Below, piece after piece: positions 13,582-26,408 of a stretch of 64,000 nucleotides of DNA. How positions within the stretch are numbered: the first letter of the stretch is position 1; each line of letters starts with the position of its first letter. A model generated the notes under the pieces. It had not been told where the DNA came from, did no database searches, and saw only the letters and a program-made list of their open reading frames with translations. The position numbers were made by a program, and so were the translations under genes. Source of the DNA: Moringa oleifera (lineage: Eukaryota; Streptophyta; Magnoliopsida; Brassicales; Moringaceae); assembly GCA_021397835.1 (NCBI GenBank), contig JAJFZO010000087.1:6342501-6406500 (forward strand), given 5' to 3'.

Positions 13582-14494
13582 AATAAACAGAAGACAAAAT
13601 GCTTTCGTAGTAGGAGGAAAAAAACTCAAGAATTGTTTTTCTATAGCCTAACTTAACTGAAGTTTCTTCAGAATGCCTAATAGCAAATGTATATGGAAAA
13701 GTTCTAATAAGAGCATAAAACGAAACTATTTTTGTTTGCAAACATAGTTTTTTATGCGTATGAAAATCCACTCAACTCAATTCAGTAATAAAACAAGTAA
13801 CAAATCGAAATAATAAATTCATCTCATATATTAAATATATTAAAGCGTTTCGAAATAAAGAATTTATGTTTCTATTTTCAATATTTAGAATTGATACGTT
13901 AGACGTTAGATACAAATCGATTATATCTTGTAAATTATCTCTACTTTTTTTTTTGTCAATTAACCCTTCATCCTTTCTTTTGTGCTCCTTAATTTAATGA
14001 CCAAAGAATTGAATCTCTTTCTTATAAAGAAAACTTTTCTCTCTTTTTTTTTTCCATTCTTTTTTTGTCATCACAATATTCTTTATAAATTTTGTCTCAA
14101 TTTTTTTGTATTATAGTATAGGTAGTAAAAGAAATTTTTTTTCCACATATTTGATAGAAAGGGAGTTCTTTTGTCTCGAAATCCGAATAATATTCATTAC
14201 TTGAAGTGGTTCTTTTGGGCATTCATCGAAAGAAGTGCTTCGAATTTGATCTTGAAAACTTTATTTTTTTTATTATTTCTTCATTTCAATTCGAAGTGGA
14301 TTTTTATTCTTAGTTTATTTCTGTATTCTTTCTAGATTCAAAGACTAACCATTGAATCATAAATTAAAAAAAAATAGAGAATAGATTCATAGGCTCGATA
14401 AGTTATATTATGATAGAACTCATGCTTGATAGAAATATTAGATTGCATAGAGTCAACAAATGAGGTAGGTTCATTAACAATTCAGAGATGAAAA
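13582..14494. other. ycf4-cemA spacer
   Basis: About 910 nt of AT-rich spacer with many T runs (13920-14130). No gene seen; the 78-codon minus-strand frame at 13535-13771 is a shadow. Confidence 0.6.
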
Positions 14495-15189
14495 ATGGCA
14501 AAAAAAAAAAAAAAAGCATTCATTCCTCTTCTATATCTTACATCTATAGTATTTTTGCCCTGGTGGATCTTTATCTCATGTAATAAAAGTCTGAAAACTT
14601 GGATTACTAAATGGTGGAATACTAGGCAATCCGAAACTTTTTTAAATGATATTCAAGAAAATAGTCTTCTAGAAAAATTCATACAATTAAAGGAACTCTT
14701 CCTGTTGGATGAAATGAAAAAGAAATACCCAAAACCCATTTATAAAAGCCTCGTATAGGAATTCAAAAAGAAATGATCCAATTCATCAAGATGCACAATG
14801 AGGTCCTATTCATACAATTTTGTACTTCTCGACAAATATACTCTGTTTTGTTATTCTAAGTGGTTATTCTATTCTGGATAATAAAAAACTTCTTATTCTT
14901 AACTCTTGGGTTCAACAATTCCTATATAATTTAAGCGACACAATTAAAGCTTTTCTTCATTGTTTTATTAACTGATTTATGTATCGGATTCCATTCGCCT
15001 CACGGTTGGGAACTAATGATTGGTCATATTTACAAAGATTTTGGATTTGCTCATAACGTTCAAATTATATCTGGTCTTGTTTCCACCTTTCCAATCATTC
15101 TAGATACAATTTTAAAATATTGGATCTTTCATTATTTAAATCATGTATCTCCATCACTTGTAATGATTTATCATTCAATAAATGACTGA
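14495..15189 (+). pseudogene. cemA: cemA, envelope membrane protein, broken
   Basis: Inner-envelope protein CemA, linked to proton extrusion and inorganic carbon uptake. It starts M-A-K-K-K-K-K-A-F with a lengthened A run (extra Lys codons) and is open for 87 codons, then hits TAG within K-S-L-V-stop. The later part reads [20 protein letters not shown] and ends Y-H-S-I-N-D-stop, the family ending. Length of 695 nt is close to the usual 690. Several indels. Confidence 0.9.
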
Positions 15190-15422
15190 AAAATGATTCA
15201 CTTATCCAATTCTAATCTTTCTTACTTTGTACATAAACAAAGCATTCAAAGTCGTATTTACTTTACTCTTTCTACCCATGGGGGGATTCCTCCTATATTT
15301 ATATATATTCTAGTAAAAAAATTTCAGTAAACATAAATAGCAGAATTGTGGATAGGGAACTATATTATACTAGCAACCAACCTAATTTTTTTGTAGAAAT
15401 TTTAGGGATCAATGATTGGACC

Positions 15423-15570
15423 ATGCAAACTAGAAACACCCTTTCTTAGATAAAGGAAGAGATTACTCGATCTATTTCCGTCTCACTCATGATTATATAA
15501 TAACTTGGGCATCCATTTCAAATGCATATCCCATTTTTGCACAGCAAGGTTATGAAAATCTACAAAAAGA
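15423..15570 (+). pseudogene. petA: petA, cytochrome f, 5' fragment cut at joint
   Basis: Start of cytochrome f of the b6f complex. Only the transit/signal region and a few mature residues remain: [17 protein letters not shown], with TGG to TAG at codon 9, a lost T near 15490, and [12 protein letters not shown] at the mature N-terminus. The expected haem motif CANCH lies beyond the break. At about 15570 the sequence jumps into ycf1, making this a true rearrangement joint. Confidence 0.9.
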
Positions 15571-16196
15571 AATGGGTTGGATTGGTATTAGTCTAGATAC
15601 AGCAAAATAATTCTGTTAGGTCTAATGTACTTATTCGATCTAATAAGTATAAGTACCTTGTGTCAGAATTGAGAAATTCTATGGCTCAAATCTTTATTAT
15701 TCTCTTATTTATTACCTATGTCTACTATTTAGGTAGAATATCGTCACTCATTTTTACTAAGAAACTAAAAAGAACATAAAAAACGGAAGAAAAGAGGGGG
15801 GGGGGGGGAAGGGGGACTAAACAGGACCAAGAGGTATCCACCGAAGAAGATCCTTTTCCTTCTCTTTTTTTGAAAGAAAGGGAGGATCCGAACAAAATCG
15901 GTGAAACGAAAGATATCCGAGTGAATGGAAAAGAAAAAAATATAAGGATGATGAATTTGAATTAATAAACGTACAAGGGGCATGCTATGAATATAAAAAA
16001 TGCTTAGTTAATGAAAATCTAGATAGGAATCAAGAAAATTTGAATTTAGAAATATTGAAAAACAGAAGATAAATATTTATTTGAAAAATCTCTTGTTGAA
16101 TCTTCTTTTCGGTTTTAACAAATGGAATTGGCCATTTCAATATATAAAAAATAATCAATTTGAAAATTCTGTAAGAAATGAAACATCATAATATTT
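15571..16196 (+). repeat. Inverted-repeat arm A (ycf1 part of IR)
   Basis: About 626 nt that recur in inverted orientation at 33777-34384. In a plastid genome this is the part of ycf1 inside the IR at its SSC border. The homology ends at CATAATATTT in both copies, which marks the ancestral IR/SSC border. The copies now differ by many substitutions and indels, including a G run at about 15798-15809 only in this arm. Confidence 0.88.
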
Positions 16197-19100
16197 CTTT
16201 TATACATGTCAAAGTGATGGAAAAGAAAGAATATCTTTTACATATCCACCCAATTTGTCAACTTTTTTGGAAAATGACACAAAAAACGATACCTTTCTTC
16301 ATAAGAGAAAAACTACCATTCTATAATCATTGGATTTTTACCAATGAGCAAAAAGATAGCAATTTAAAAAACAAATTTTTAAATAGAATTCAAGCTTTAG
16401 ATAGAGGATTTCTTACTCTTAATATACTCCAAAAAAGGACTCAATTTTGTAATAATGAGACTAAAAAAGAATATTTTCCTAAAATTTATGATTTGTTCTT
16501 GCACGAACCCCATTGTGGAAAAACAAAAAGATTTCTTTCACTACCAATCATAACTCAAACTTATATAAAAAATAACATAGGAAGGGTTTCAAGAAATAAG
16601 ATTCATAGTATACTTCTTAATACTGATTGTGATGAATTAGAACAGATAATAGATACATTTAATAGAAAATCATTTTCAATAGAAAAAAGATTTTGCTTTA
16701 TTTACAGAACACCAACAAGAAAAAATTGATTCAAAAAATCAAATAAAAATTTTCAAATTTTTATTCGATGCAGTTATAACTGATCCTAACAATCAAAGAA
16801 TTAAAAAAAGTCCTATTGGAATAAAAGAAATCAGTAAAAAGTTCCTCATTGCTTATACAAATTAATCAACGATTTAGAACAACAGGAGGGGGGAAATGAA
16901 GAAAATGTGCTAGTGGATCCTCAAATTTATTTAAGAAAATCCAAACGTGTAGTGATTTTAGATAACCTGATGAATAAGGATATTTATAGTAATACAAAAG
17001 ATACTAATAATTCCGATCAAAAAGATGAAGTAGCTTTGATACATTATTCGTAACAACTAGATTTTTGTCGAGACATAATCGACATAATCAAAGGCTCTAT
17101 GCGTGCCCAAAGACATAAAACAGTTATTCGGTAACTATTTCAAGCAAATGTGCATTCCCCACTTTTTTTGGACAGAATAAACAACCTATTTTTTCATTTA
17201 ATATCTCCGGACTGATGAAACTAATTTTTAGAAATTGGATATGGAAAAACAAAGAATTTTTTTTTGATTATACAGAAGAGAAGACAAAAAAAATTGAAAA
17301 AAAAGAAGAGAAAGACAAAAGAGAAAAATACAAAGAAGAGGAAAACACACGGATAGAAATTTCATAAACCTAGGATAGCCTTTTATTTGCTCAAGTTATA
17401 CGAGGTTCCTTCTTAGTAACCCAATCGATTCTTAAGAAATATATTATATTACCTTCATTGATAATAGTTAAAAATATTCTCTGTATGCTATTATTTCAAC
17501 TTCTCGAGTGGTCTGAGGATTTAAAGGATTGGACTCAAGAAATGCATATTAAATGCACTTATAATGGTGTTCAATTATCAGAAACAGAATTTTCAAAAAA
17601 TTGATTAACGGACGATGTTCAAATAAAGATCCTATTCCTTTTTTGCCTTAAACCTTGGCATCGATCTAAATTATGATTCCCTCATAAAGATTCAATGAAA
17701 AAAAGAAAGGGCAAAAAAATGATTTTTGTTTTTGAACAGTTTGGGGGATGAAAATTGAATTTCCTTTTGGTTCTGCCCAAAAACAGCCTTCATTTTTTGA
17801 ACCTATTTTTAAAGAATTCAAAAAAAAAAAAAGAAAATTGGAAACTAAGTATTTCATGCTTTTAAGGTTTTTAAAAGAAAGAAGAAAAATTTTCTAGAAG
17901 TCTAAAAAAAAACAAAAAAATGTGTTATTAAAAACCTTATATTTCTAAAAGGAATAATAAAAGAATTTTTTAAGATAAACTCAATTTCATTATTTGGATT
18001 GTCAAGAGAAATTTATGAATTGAATAAAATAAAAAAAGATTCAATAATTAGTAATCAGATGATTCATGAATCGTCTGTTCAAATTTAATTTATAGAATGG
18101 ATAAATTATTCACTGGCAGAAAACAAAACGAAAGATCTAACAAATAGAACAAGGACAATCAAAAATCAAATACAAAAAATTATAAAAGAGAAGAAAAAAA
18201 CTCAAGAAATAAATATTAGTTCTAACAAAACAAGTTGTCATACTAAAATATTAAATTCATCAAAAAATATTTGGCAGATATTAAAAAGAAGAAATCTTCG
18301 ATTAATCCGAAAAACATATTATTTTATAAAATTTTTCATTGAAAGGATATATATAGATATTTTTCTATGTATCATTAATATTCCAAGGATCAATACACAA
18401 GTTTTTCTTAAATCAACAAAAAAAAAATTATTGAGAAATATATTTACAACAATGAAGTAAATCAAGAAAAAATTAATAAAATAAATAAAAAATGTCATTC
18501 ACTTTATTTTGACTATAAAAAATTCACTTTCTAATATTGAAAATAAGAATTCAAAATTTTGTTGTGACCTATCCTCCTTCTCACAAGCATATGTAGTTTA
18601 CAAATTATCACAAATCCAATTATTAACTTATATAAGTTAAGGTATGTCTTTCAATATCACGAAATACCTGGATATTTTTAAAGAACAAGGAATATTTCAT
18701 TACGAATTAAGACCTAAAACCTTTTTAAATTACGAAAGAAATCAATGGAAAAACTAGTTAAGAAGCCATTATCAATATGATTTACCTCAGATTAAATGGC
18801 CTAGATTAGTACCAGAAAAATGGCGAAATAAAATCAACCAACATTATATAGTTCAAAATACAGATTTAAACAAATGGGAGTCATATGAAAAAGACAAATT
18901 AATGCATTACGAAAGATAGAATTTTTTTGAAGTGGACCCATTACTGAATCATAAATATAATTTTAAAAAAACTATAGATATGGTTTTTTATCATATAAAT
19001 CTATTAATTCTAAAGAAAAAAAGTTTGATAATTACAACATAGATAAAGGCAAATTTTTGATATGCTGATAGGTATCCCTATCCATAATTTTTTTTTAACC

Positions 19101-20498
19101 TCTAATTATCTTGGAGAAGATTCTGTTATGGATAGAGAGAAAATTCCTGCTAGAAAATATTTGGATTAGAGAATTCTCAATTTTTATCTTAGAAAAAAGG
19201 TTGATATTGAGTGCTTGGGCGAAATTGATACGAAGAGTATTAAAAATATTAAGATTAGAGTTAATAATTATAAAATAATTGATAAAATTAATAAGAAAGG
19301 TCTTTTTTATTTCACAACTCATGAAGATCAAGAAATCAACTTTTTTGATTAGATGGGAATGAATGAAGAAACACTAAGTCGTCCTATATCAAATCTGGAA
19401 CTTTGGTTTTTTTTTTTTTTCAAAATTTGTCTTACTGTATAATGCATATAAGATTAAACCGTGGATGATACCAAGAAAATTACTTTTAAATTTTAATGAA
19501 AATGAAAATCTTAATAAAAATATCACTGAAAAGAAAAATGGTTTTATATCATCAAATGAAAAATAATCTCTTGAATTTGGATTAGAGAATAAAAATCAAG
19601 AAGAAAAAAAATCATAGGATAGGGGCAAAAACAAGCAAATCTTGGAGCAATTCTCTTAAACCAAGAAAAAATATTGAAGAAGATTTTGAGAAATCAGACA
19701 TAAAAAAGCATAGAAAGAAAAAGCAATATAGAAGCAGAACTACATTTCTTCCTAAAAAGGTATTTGCATTTTCAATTAAGATGGGATGGTTCTTTAAATA
19801 AAAGAATTGTTAATAATATCAAAGTATATTGTTTATTGCTTAGACTAATAAATCCAAAAGAAATTGCTATATCTTCTATTTCAAGGAGAGAAATGAGTCT
19901 AGACATCTTGATGATTCAGAAGAATTTTACTCTTCCAAACATAGTGAAAAAGGCAATATTGATTATCGAACCAGTTCATCTATCTGTTAAAAAAACAATG
20001 GAAAATTTATTGTATATCAAACCATAGGTATTTCATTGATTCATAAGAATAAGCACCAAATACAAATAAAGAAAAGATACCAAGAAAAAGGCTATGTTAA
20101 TAATTTTTTTTTTATGAATCCATTGCAAGACATCAAAGAATGCCTAAAAATAGAAACAAAAATCATTATGATTTCCTTGCCCCTGAAAATATTTTATCCC
20201 TTAGACGCCGTAGAGAATTTCAAATTTTAATTTGTTTCAATTCAAAGAATAGAAATGATATGCGTAGAAATCCAAGATTTGACAATAACATAAAAAATTG
20301 TGGTGAAGTTTTGACTAAAAGCAAAGACCTTGATAGAAAAAAAAATAACCTCAACCTAATTAAATCAAATTTCTTTCTTTGGCCCAATTTTCGATTAGAA
20401 ATTTAGCTTGTATGAATTGCTATTGGTTTAATATTAATGATGGTACTCGTTTCAGTATGGTAAGAATACATATGTATCTGTGATTCAAAATCCGTTGA
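15571..20498 (+). pseudogene. ycf1: ycf1 (TIC214), 5'-truncated and decayed
   Basis: Giant plastid protein assigned to the inner-envelope TIC translocon. The first ~190 codons are missing because the gene is joined to petA here. It begins at W-V-G-L-like sequence, passes [12 protein letters not shown] and Y-Y-L-G-R, and ends near R-Y/C-W-F-N ... [11 protein letters not shown]. The longest open part is 16178-16729 (183 codons, lysine-rich, typical of Ycf1). The rest is split by dozens of stops and frameshifts. It runs from the IR border across the SSC to rps15, in normal context. Confidence 0.92.
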
Positions 20499-20877
20499 TC
20501 ATACATTTTGTTACATATCATGTACTTTAGGATATATGAAAACAAATACATGCACACATGGATTGTCTTAGATTCCATTCTGATACATGATATAAATTTA
20601 ATGACATACAGATCAATTAAATATATAAATGAATCAACGAAATCTTCTTATTTTAGATCTAAAATTTCATTTTATCTTTTAAAGAAATATACTATCCTTT
20701 TTTTTTTATACCTATCCAAATCAAATTAAAAATTGGGTTGATTAATTTTATTTGATAAAATTAGGAAGTTCATAACTAAATTAAGATTGTTGTATAAAAA
20801 TGACTAGCATTATTATTACTGATCGATAAAATGCATATCCTTAAAAAAAAAGGGCAGGGTGAGAGGAATTTTGTTTT
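20499..20877. other. ycf1-rps15 spacer
   Basis: About 380 nt of AT-rich spacer. No gene seen; a 73-codon frame at 20508-20729 has no family resemblance. Confidence 0.6.
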
Positions 20878-21141
20878 ATGATAAAAAATTCATTCATCTC
20901 ATTTAAAAAATAAAAACAAAAGAGTGGGTCTGTTGAATTTCAAGTATTCAGTTTCACCTATAAGATACAAAGACTTACTTCACATTTGGAATTGCACAGA
21001 AAAGATTATTTATCTCAGAGAGGTTTACAAAAAAATTTAGGGAAACGTCAACGACTGTAGTCTTATTTATCAAAGAAAAATAGAGTACATTACAAAGAAT
21101 TAATTAATCAGTTGGATACTCGGGAATCCAAAAATCGTTAA
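20878..21141 (+). pseudogene. rps15: rps15, ribosomal protein uS15, broken
   Basis: Small-subunit protein uS15. It starts M-I-K-N-S-F-I-S-F and later reads [11 protein letters not shown] and [16 protein letters not shown], ending E-S-K-N-R-stop. An early stop and a frameshift occur in the first 15 codons, and another frameshift sits in an A run at about 21030. It lies between ycf1 and ndhH as normal. Confidence 0.9.
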
Positions 21142-21245
21142 TTTAAAAATTTTGAATTAGTTAATTTATTAGATCTTGAATTTTGATGACCTTCTTTTCG
21201 TTTTTAGTAATTAAATTCATGTAAGAATGGATCAAGGAAAAACTT

Positions 21246-22427
21246 ATGAATATACCAACTACAAGAAAAGATCTTATGATAGTCAATATGGGGCCTCATG
21301 ATCCATCAATGCATGGTGTTCTTCGTCTAATCCTTACACTAGATGGTGAAGATGTTATTGATTGTGAACCAATATTAGGTTATTTACACAGAGGAATGGA
21401 AAAACTTATGAAAAATCAAACAATTATACAACATCTGCCTTACGTAACACGGTGGGATTATTTAACTACTATGTTCACCGAAGCAATAACCATAAATAGA
21501 CTAGAGCAGTTAGGAAATATTCAAGTTCCTAAAAGAGCTAGCTATATTAGAGTAATTATGTTGGAATTGAGTCGTATAGCTTCTCATCTATGATGGCTTG
21601 GCCTTTTTATGGCAGATATTTGTGCACAGACTCCTTTTTTTTATATTTTTAGAGAACGAGAATTAGTATATGAACTATTCAAAACTGCCACTAGTATGAG
21701 AATGATGCATAATTATTTTTTTATCAGAGGAATAGCGGCTGATCTACCTCATGGTTGGATAGATAAATGCTTGGATTTTTGTGAATATTTTTTAACAAGG
21801 ATTGTTGAATATCAAAAACTTATTACATGAAATCTTATTTTCTTAGAACAAGTTGAAGGAGTGGGCATTATTGATGGAGAAGAAGAAATAAATTGGGGCT
21901 TTGTCCAGACTAATGCTACGCGTGTCCGAAATACAATAGAATCTTCGTAAAGTTGATCATTATGAGTCTTATGACGAATTTGATTGGGAAGTCTAGTGGC
22001 AAAAAGAAGGAGATTCATTAATTCGTTATTTAGTGTGAATGAGGAAAATGATAGAATCCATAAAAATTATTCAATAGGCTCTGGAAGGAATTCCAAGAGG
22101 TCCCTATGAGAATTTAGAAATCCGATGCTTTGATAGAAAAAAGGATCCAAAATGGAGTGATTTGAATATCGATTCATTAGTAACAAACCATCTCCAACTT
22201 TTGAATTACCGAAACAAGAGCTTTATGTGAGAGTCGAAGCCCCAAAGGGATAATTGGGAATTTTTCTGATAGGGGATCAAAGTGGATTTCCTTAAATATG
22301 GAAAATTCGCCCGTCGAGTTTTATTAATTTGCAAATTCTTCCTCAACTAGTTAAAAGAATGAAATTGGTTGATATTATGACAATACTCGGTAGCATAGAT
22401 ATCATTATGGGAGAAGTTGATTGTTAA
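21246..22427 (+). pseudogene. ndhH: ndhH, NDH subunit H, broken
   Basis: 49-kDa-type subunit of the thylakoid NDH complex (cyclic electron flow). The span of 1,182 nt equals the normal 393 codons plus stop. It opens [23 protein letters not shown] and is open for 115 codons to a TGA within S-H-L-stop-W-L-G (21591). A second open part runs 21609-21830 to a TGA in L-I-T-stop. The invariant H-P-S-M-H now reads D-P-S-M-H. Further stops follow. The end G-E-V-D-C is one base from the ndhA start. Confidence 0.94.
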
Positions 22428-22428
22428 A

Positions 22429-24110
22429 ATGATAATTGATACAATAAAAGTATAAGATATCAATCCTTTTTCCAAATTGGAATCTTTAAAAGAGGTCTAT
22501 GGAATCATACGGATGCCTGTCCTTATTTTGACTCCTCTATTAGGGATCATAATGGGTGTACTAGTAACTCTGTGGTTAGAAAGAGAAATATCTACAGGTA
22601 TACAACAATGTATTTGACCTGAATACGCCGACCCTTTGGGAATTCTTTAAGCTCTAGCGGATGGAACAAAACTACTTTTCAAAAAGTATCTTCTTCCATC
22701 TAGAGGAAATACTTGTTTATTCAGTATTGGACCACCTATAGTAGTTATATCAATTTTACTAACTTATTCAGTAATTCTTTTTGGCAATCACCTTATTTTA
22801 GCTGATCTCAATATTGGTATTTTTTAATGGATTGCCATCTCAAGTATTGCTCCTATTGGACTTCTTATGTCAGGATATGGATCAAATAATAAATATTCTT
22901 TTTTAGGTGGTTTGTGAGCAGTTGCTCAATCAATTAGTTATGAAATACCATTAACTCTATGTGTTTTATCAATATCTCTACGTGTGATTCATTCAAACAT
23001 AAACTTTTATTTTCCCTACTTCTTTCATTTTAGAAAAATGAGGTGAAAGAATTGAATAAATATCTTCATTATTCATCTTTGGGGTTAATGCTAATAGTGT
23101 AAATTAGATAGTTATATGAGTGAAAGAAAACGGCTTATAAATTCACAGTAAAAAGAAAAATTGAGTCTCATTTTCTATGTACAAGAGCGAAAATAAATAT
23201 AAGCACAAGAGCCACTTTACCCCAAGATTGATTGATTAGTCATCCTGGCTTGAAGCGGGTTCAAAAGATTAACCCTATGAAGTTTTCATTATCTGTTGTA
23301 TGGATTACCATCCATGTAGTATCAAGGGGGGATTGAGCAAAAATGATTGGATGATTAGGAACACCAAAAGACACAAAGGATTAGTAATGGCGATTACAAA
23401 ATTTAAAAAAAAAGTAAAAGGATATTTTATTTTTGCATAACACGAAAGAATGCTAATTAGGGCTTTAAGTTGGTAGAAATGATCAGTACCCACGAGGCGC
23501 CATATGAGGCGAAAACCTCATGTACGGTTTTGTAATAGCGATAGGAGCAGTGATGTTATCGCCGACTATGATTATCTAACAGCTCAAGTACAATTGATAT
23601 AGTTAAGGCGCAGTCAAATTATAGGGTTTGGGGTGGAATTTGTGGCATCAACCTATCGGATTTATCATTTTTCTAATTTCTTCCCTAGCTGAATATGAGA
23701 GGTTACCCTTTAATTTACCAAAAGTAGAAGAAGAATTAGTAGTAGGTTATCAAACCGAATATTTAAGTACCAAATTTGGTTTATTTTACGTTGCTTCCTA
23801 TCTAAATCTATTAGTTTCTTCATTATTTGTAACAGTTCTATACTTGGGTGGCTGGAATATTTTTATTCCGTACATATCGGTTCTCGAGCTAGTTGAAATA
23901 AATAAAATGAATTGAATCCTTGGAACAACAATTGGTTTCTTTATTACATTAGCTAAAACATATTTGTTCTTGTTCATTCCTATCACAACAAGATGGACTT
24001 TACCTAGGCTAAGAATGGACCAACTATTAAATCTTGGATGAAAATTTCTTTTACCAATTCCTCTTTGTAATCTATTATTAAAAACTTTTTCCCAACTCCT
24101 TTCACTGTAA
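22429..24110 (+). pseudogene. ndhA: ndhA with shortened group II intron, broken
   Basis: Membrane subunit A of NDH (ND1-like). Exon 1 is 22429-22981, 553 nt as expected, starting M-I-I-D-T with several stops (TAA near 22455, TGA in the former G-P codons at 22618). Exon 2 is about 23573-24110 and includes [14 protein letters not shown] and Y-L-G-G-W-N. The intron starts GTGTGATTC and ends in a recognisable domain 5 at 23494-23530, but is only 591 nt, far shorter than the roughly 1 kb usual for this gene, so it has lost an internal part. Confidence 0.93.
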
Positions 24111-24201
24111 TGTAAAGAAAAAAAAAAGGATTACGACATTCATGACTTGGTTCAAATAAGAGAAAGAAACAAAGATAAAATTATTCATAGATATTTACAA
24201 T

Positions 24202-24704
24202 ATGTTCCCTATGGTAACTGGGTTCATGAATTATGGTCAAGAAACAGTCCAAGCTGCAAGGTACATTGGTCAAAGTTTCATGATTACCTTATCCTATGCA
24301 AATTGTTTACCTGTAACTATTCAATATCCTTATGAAAAATTAATAACATCAGAGCATTTCCACGGTCGAATCCATTTTGAATTTGATAAATGATTGCTTG
24401 TGAAGTATGTGTTCGGGTATGTCCTATAGATCTACCTATTGTTGATTGGAAATTTGAAACTGATATTCGAAAGAAATGATTGCTTAATTATAGTATTGAT
24501 TTTGGAATCTGCATATTTTATGGTAACTGTGTTAAGTATTGTCCAACAAATTATTTACCAATGACTGAAGAATATGAACTTTCGACTTATGATCATAATG
24601 AATTGAATTATAATCAAATTGCTTTGGGTTGTTTACCAATGTCAATAATTGATGATTATATAATTCGAACAATTTTGAATTCGCCTCAAAGAAAAAATAG
24701 GTAA
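24202..24704 (+). pseudogene. ndhI: ndhI, NDH iron-sulfur subunit, broken
   Basis: Ferredoxin-like subunit with two [4Fe-4S] clusters. It opens [14 protein letters not shown]. After 63 codons the first cluster motif loses one base (GATAAATGATTGC), removing its first Cys and ending the frame with TGA. The second cluster reads [12 protein letters not shown], so the second of its four Cys is now Tyr. The C-terminal 74 codons (24480-24704) are open. Between ndhA and ndhG as usual. Confidence 0.93.
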
Positions 24705-25088
24705 ACCTTTTGATTTGATTAAGAAGTAATTAAAAATTACTAAGGTTTGTTTTTGGTTTAAAAGAATGAGATCTTTCTCTTAGCTTGGTCCATAACTACA
24801 AATTCTGACTAGAAATTGGTTGATGACACTTACGACTTAATTTTTATTGAAAATCTATTCTATTAATCTAATATCTCCGTAATTCTTTTGAAATATATGG
24901 GTTCAAAATACCCTTTTGAATAAAGAAAAGAAAGAAATTGTCTAATAACTGGACTTGTACTTACATCAATTCATACCTGTTATATTATAATTTAATCCAA
25001 TTAGAAATGTATTATAAACAAATTTCTTGGTCAGGTCAATAAGGTCATGAAAAGCATTTTGATTTATTTATCTCTTTGTTTACATCTA
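24705..25088. other. ndhI-ndhG spacer
   Basis: About 380 nt of intergenic sequence. No gene seen. Confidence 0.6.
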
Positions 25089-25617
25089 ATGGATTTGCCT
25101 GGACCAATACATGATTTGTTTTAAGTTTTTATAGGATTAGGTCTCATATTATGAGGTTTGGGAGTGGTATTACTTACCAACCCAATTTTTTTTTCCTTTT
25201 TCGTTAGATTTGTTCTTGTTTGGATATCCTTATTCTATATTCTTTCAAATTCCCATTTTGTAGCTGCTGCAAAGCTCCTTATTTACGTGGGGGCCATAAT
25301 TTTTTAATCATATTTGCTATAATGTTCATGAATGGTTCAAAATATTACGTAGATTTTAATCTGTGGACAGTTGGGGATGAGATTACTTTGTTGGCTTATA
25401 CAAATATTTTTCTTTCGTTAATTACTACTATTTTGGATACTTCATGGTATGGGATTATTTGGACTATACGATTAAACCATATTCTAGAGTAAGATTTGAT
25501 AAGTAGTAGTCAACAAATTGGAATTCAATTATCAACTGACTTTTTCTTCCATTTGAACTCATTTTGATAATTCTTTTAGCTGCTTTGATAGGTGCAATTG
25601 CTATGGCTCATCAATAA
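25089..25617 (+). pseudogene. ndhG: ndhG, NDH subunit G, broken
   Basis: Membrane subunit G (ND6-like). It starts M-D-L-P-G-P-I-H-D-L-F-stop, with frame loss at codon 12, and ends G-A-I-A-M-A-H-Q-stop. The middle is readable in another frame as [21 protein letters not shown] (25220-25492). Length of 529 nt is close to the usual 531. At least three lesions. Confidence 0.9.
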
Positions 25618-25864
25618 TAAATCTTTTTAATTAGAAAGAGCAATCTAAACAAAACTTTTTTCTGTGTTATCACACCCATTTCCCTTCAATTCTATTTGAA
25701 TACTATTTATGTTGAAAATAAAAATTAATTATTTTATTCGATCTATTACCAATATATTCTTTTGACCTGTACTTGTTATATTCTAGTCAATCAAATCCGT
25801 TGAATTATTGTATTGGTCATATTGAACTAAATCGAAATTTATAACATTTATAAGGAGATGGCCA

Positions 25865-26170
25865 ATGATGCTCGAACATGTACTTGTTTTGAGTGCCTAT
25901 TTATTTTTTATCGGTGTTTATGGATTGATTACGAGTCAAAATATGGTTAGGGCTCTTATGTGTCTTGAACTTATCCTGAATACGATTAATATAAATTTCA
26001 TAACGTTTTCTGATTTTTTTGATAATCGCCAATTAAAAGGGAATATTTTTTCAATTTTTGTTATAGCAATTACAGCCGCTGAAGCAGCTATTGGATTAGC
26101 TATTATTTCGTCAATTTATCGTAACATAAAATCCACTTGTATTAATCAATCAACTTTGTTGAATAAGTAA
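25865..26170 (+). CDS. ndhE: ndhE, NDH subunit E, frame intact
   Basis: ND4L-like membrane subunit of NDH, 101 codons, exactly the family length. It starts [12 protein letters not shown] and ends I-N-Q-S-T-L-L-N-K. It has three hydrophobic helices with the conserved Glu in M-C-L-E-L-I-L-N and the E in A-A-E-A-A-I-G-L-A. No stop or frameshift, though many residues are changed (for example T-S-Q-N for T-S-R-N and an R-to-I near the end). A GGAG site lies 11 nt upstream at 25854. As part of a decayed insert it is probably open by chance, not selection. Confidence 0.88.
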   Translation: MMLEHVLVLSAYLFFIGVYGLITSQNMVRALMCLELILNTININFITFSDFFDNRQLKGNIFSIFVIAITAAEAAIGLAIISSIYRNIKSTCINQSTLLNK

Positions 26171-26408
26171 CATTAAGATAATATTCACCAATTTGAATTA
26201 ACATGTATAATATGTTTAATAGATCATATTTGTGAAAACGTCAAAAATCAAAGTATCTTGTTCCTCTCTTATGAGTTGATCCAGAAATAAGTTGATTAGA
26301 AAAATTACTGGTAAAGTAAATTATTGATTCATCTAGTCTTTGAATATATGATTCATTTATAAGTTTACTAGATTGAAAATTTATGATATTCAAGAATTTA
26401 TGGATCCT

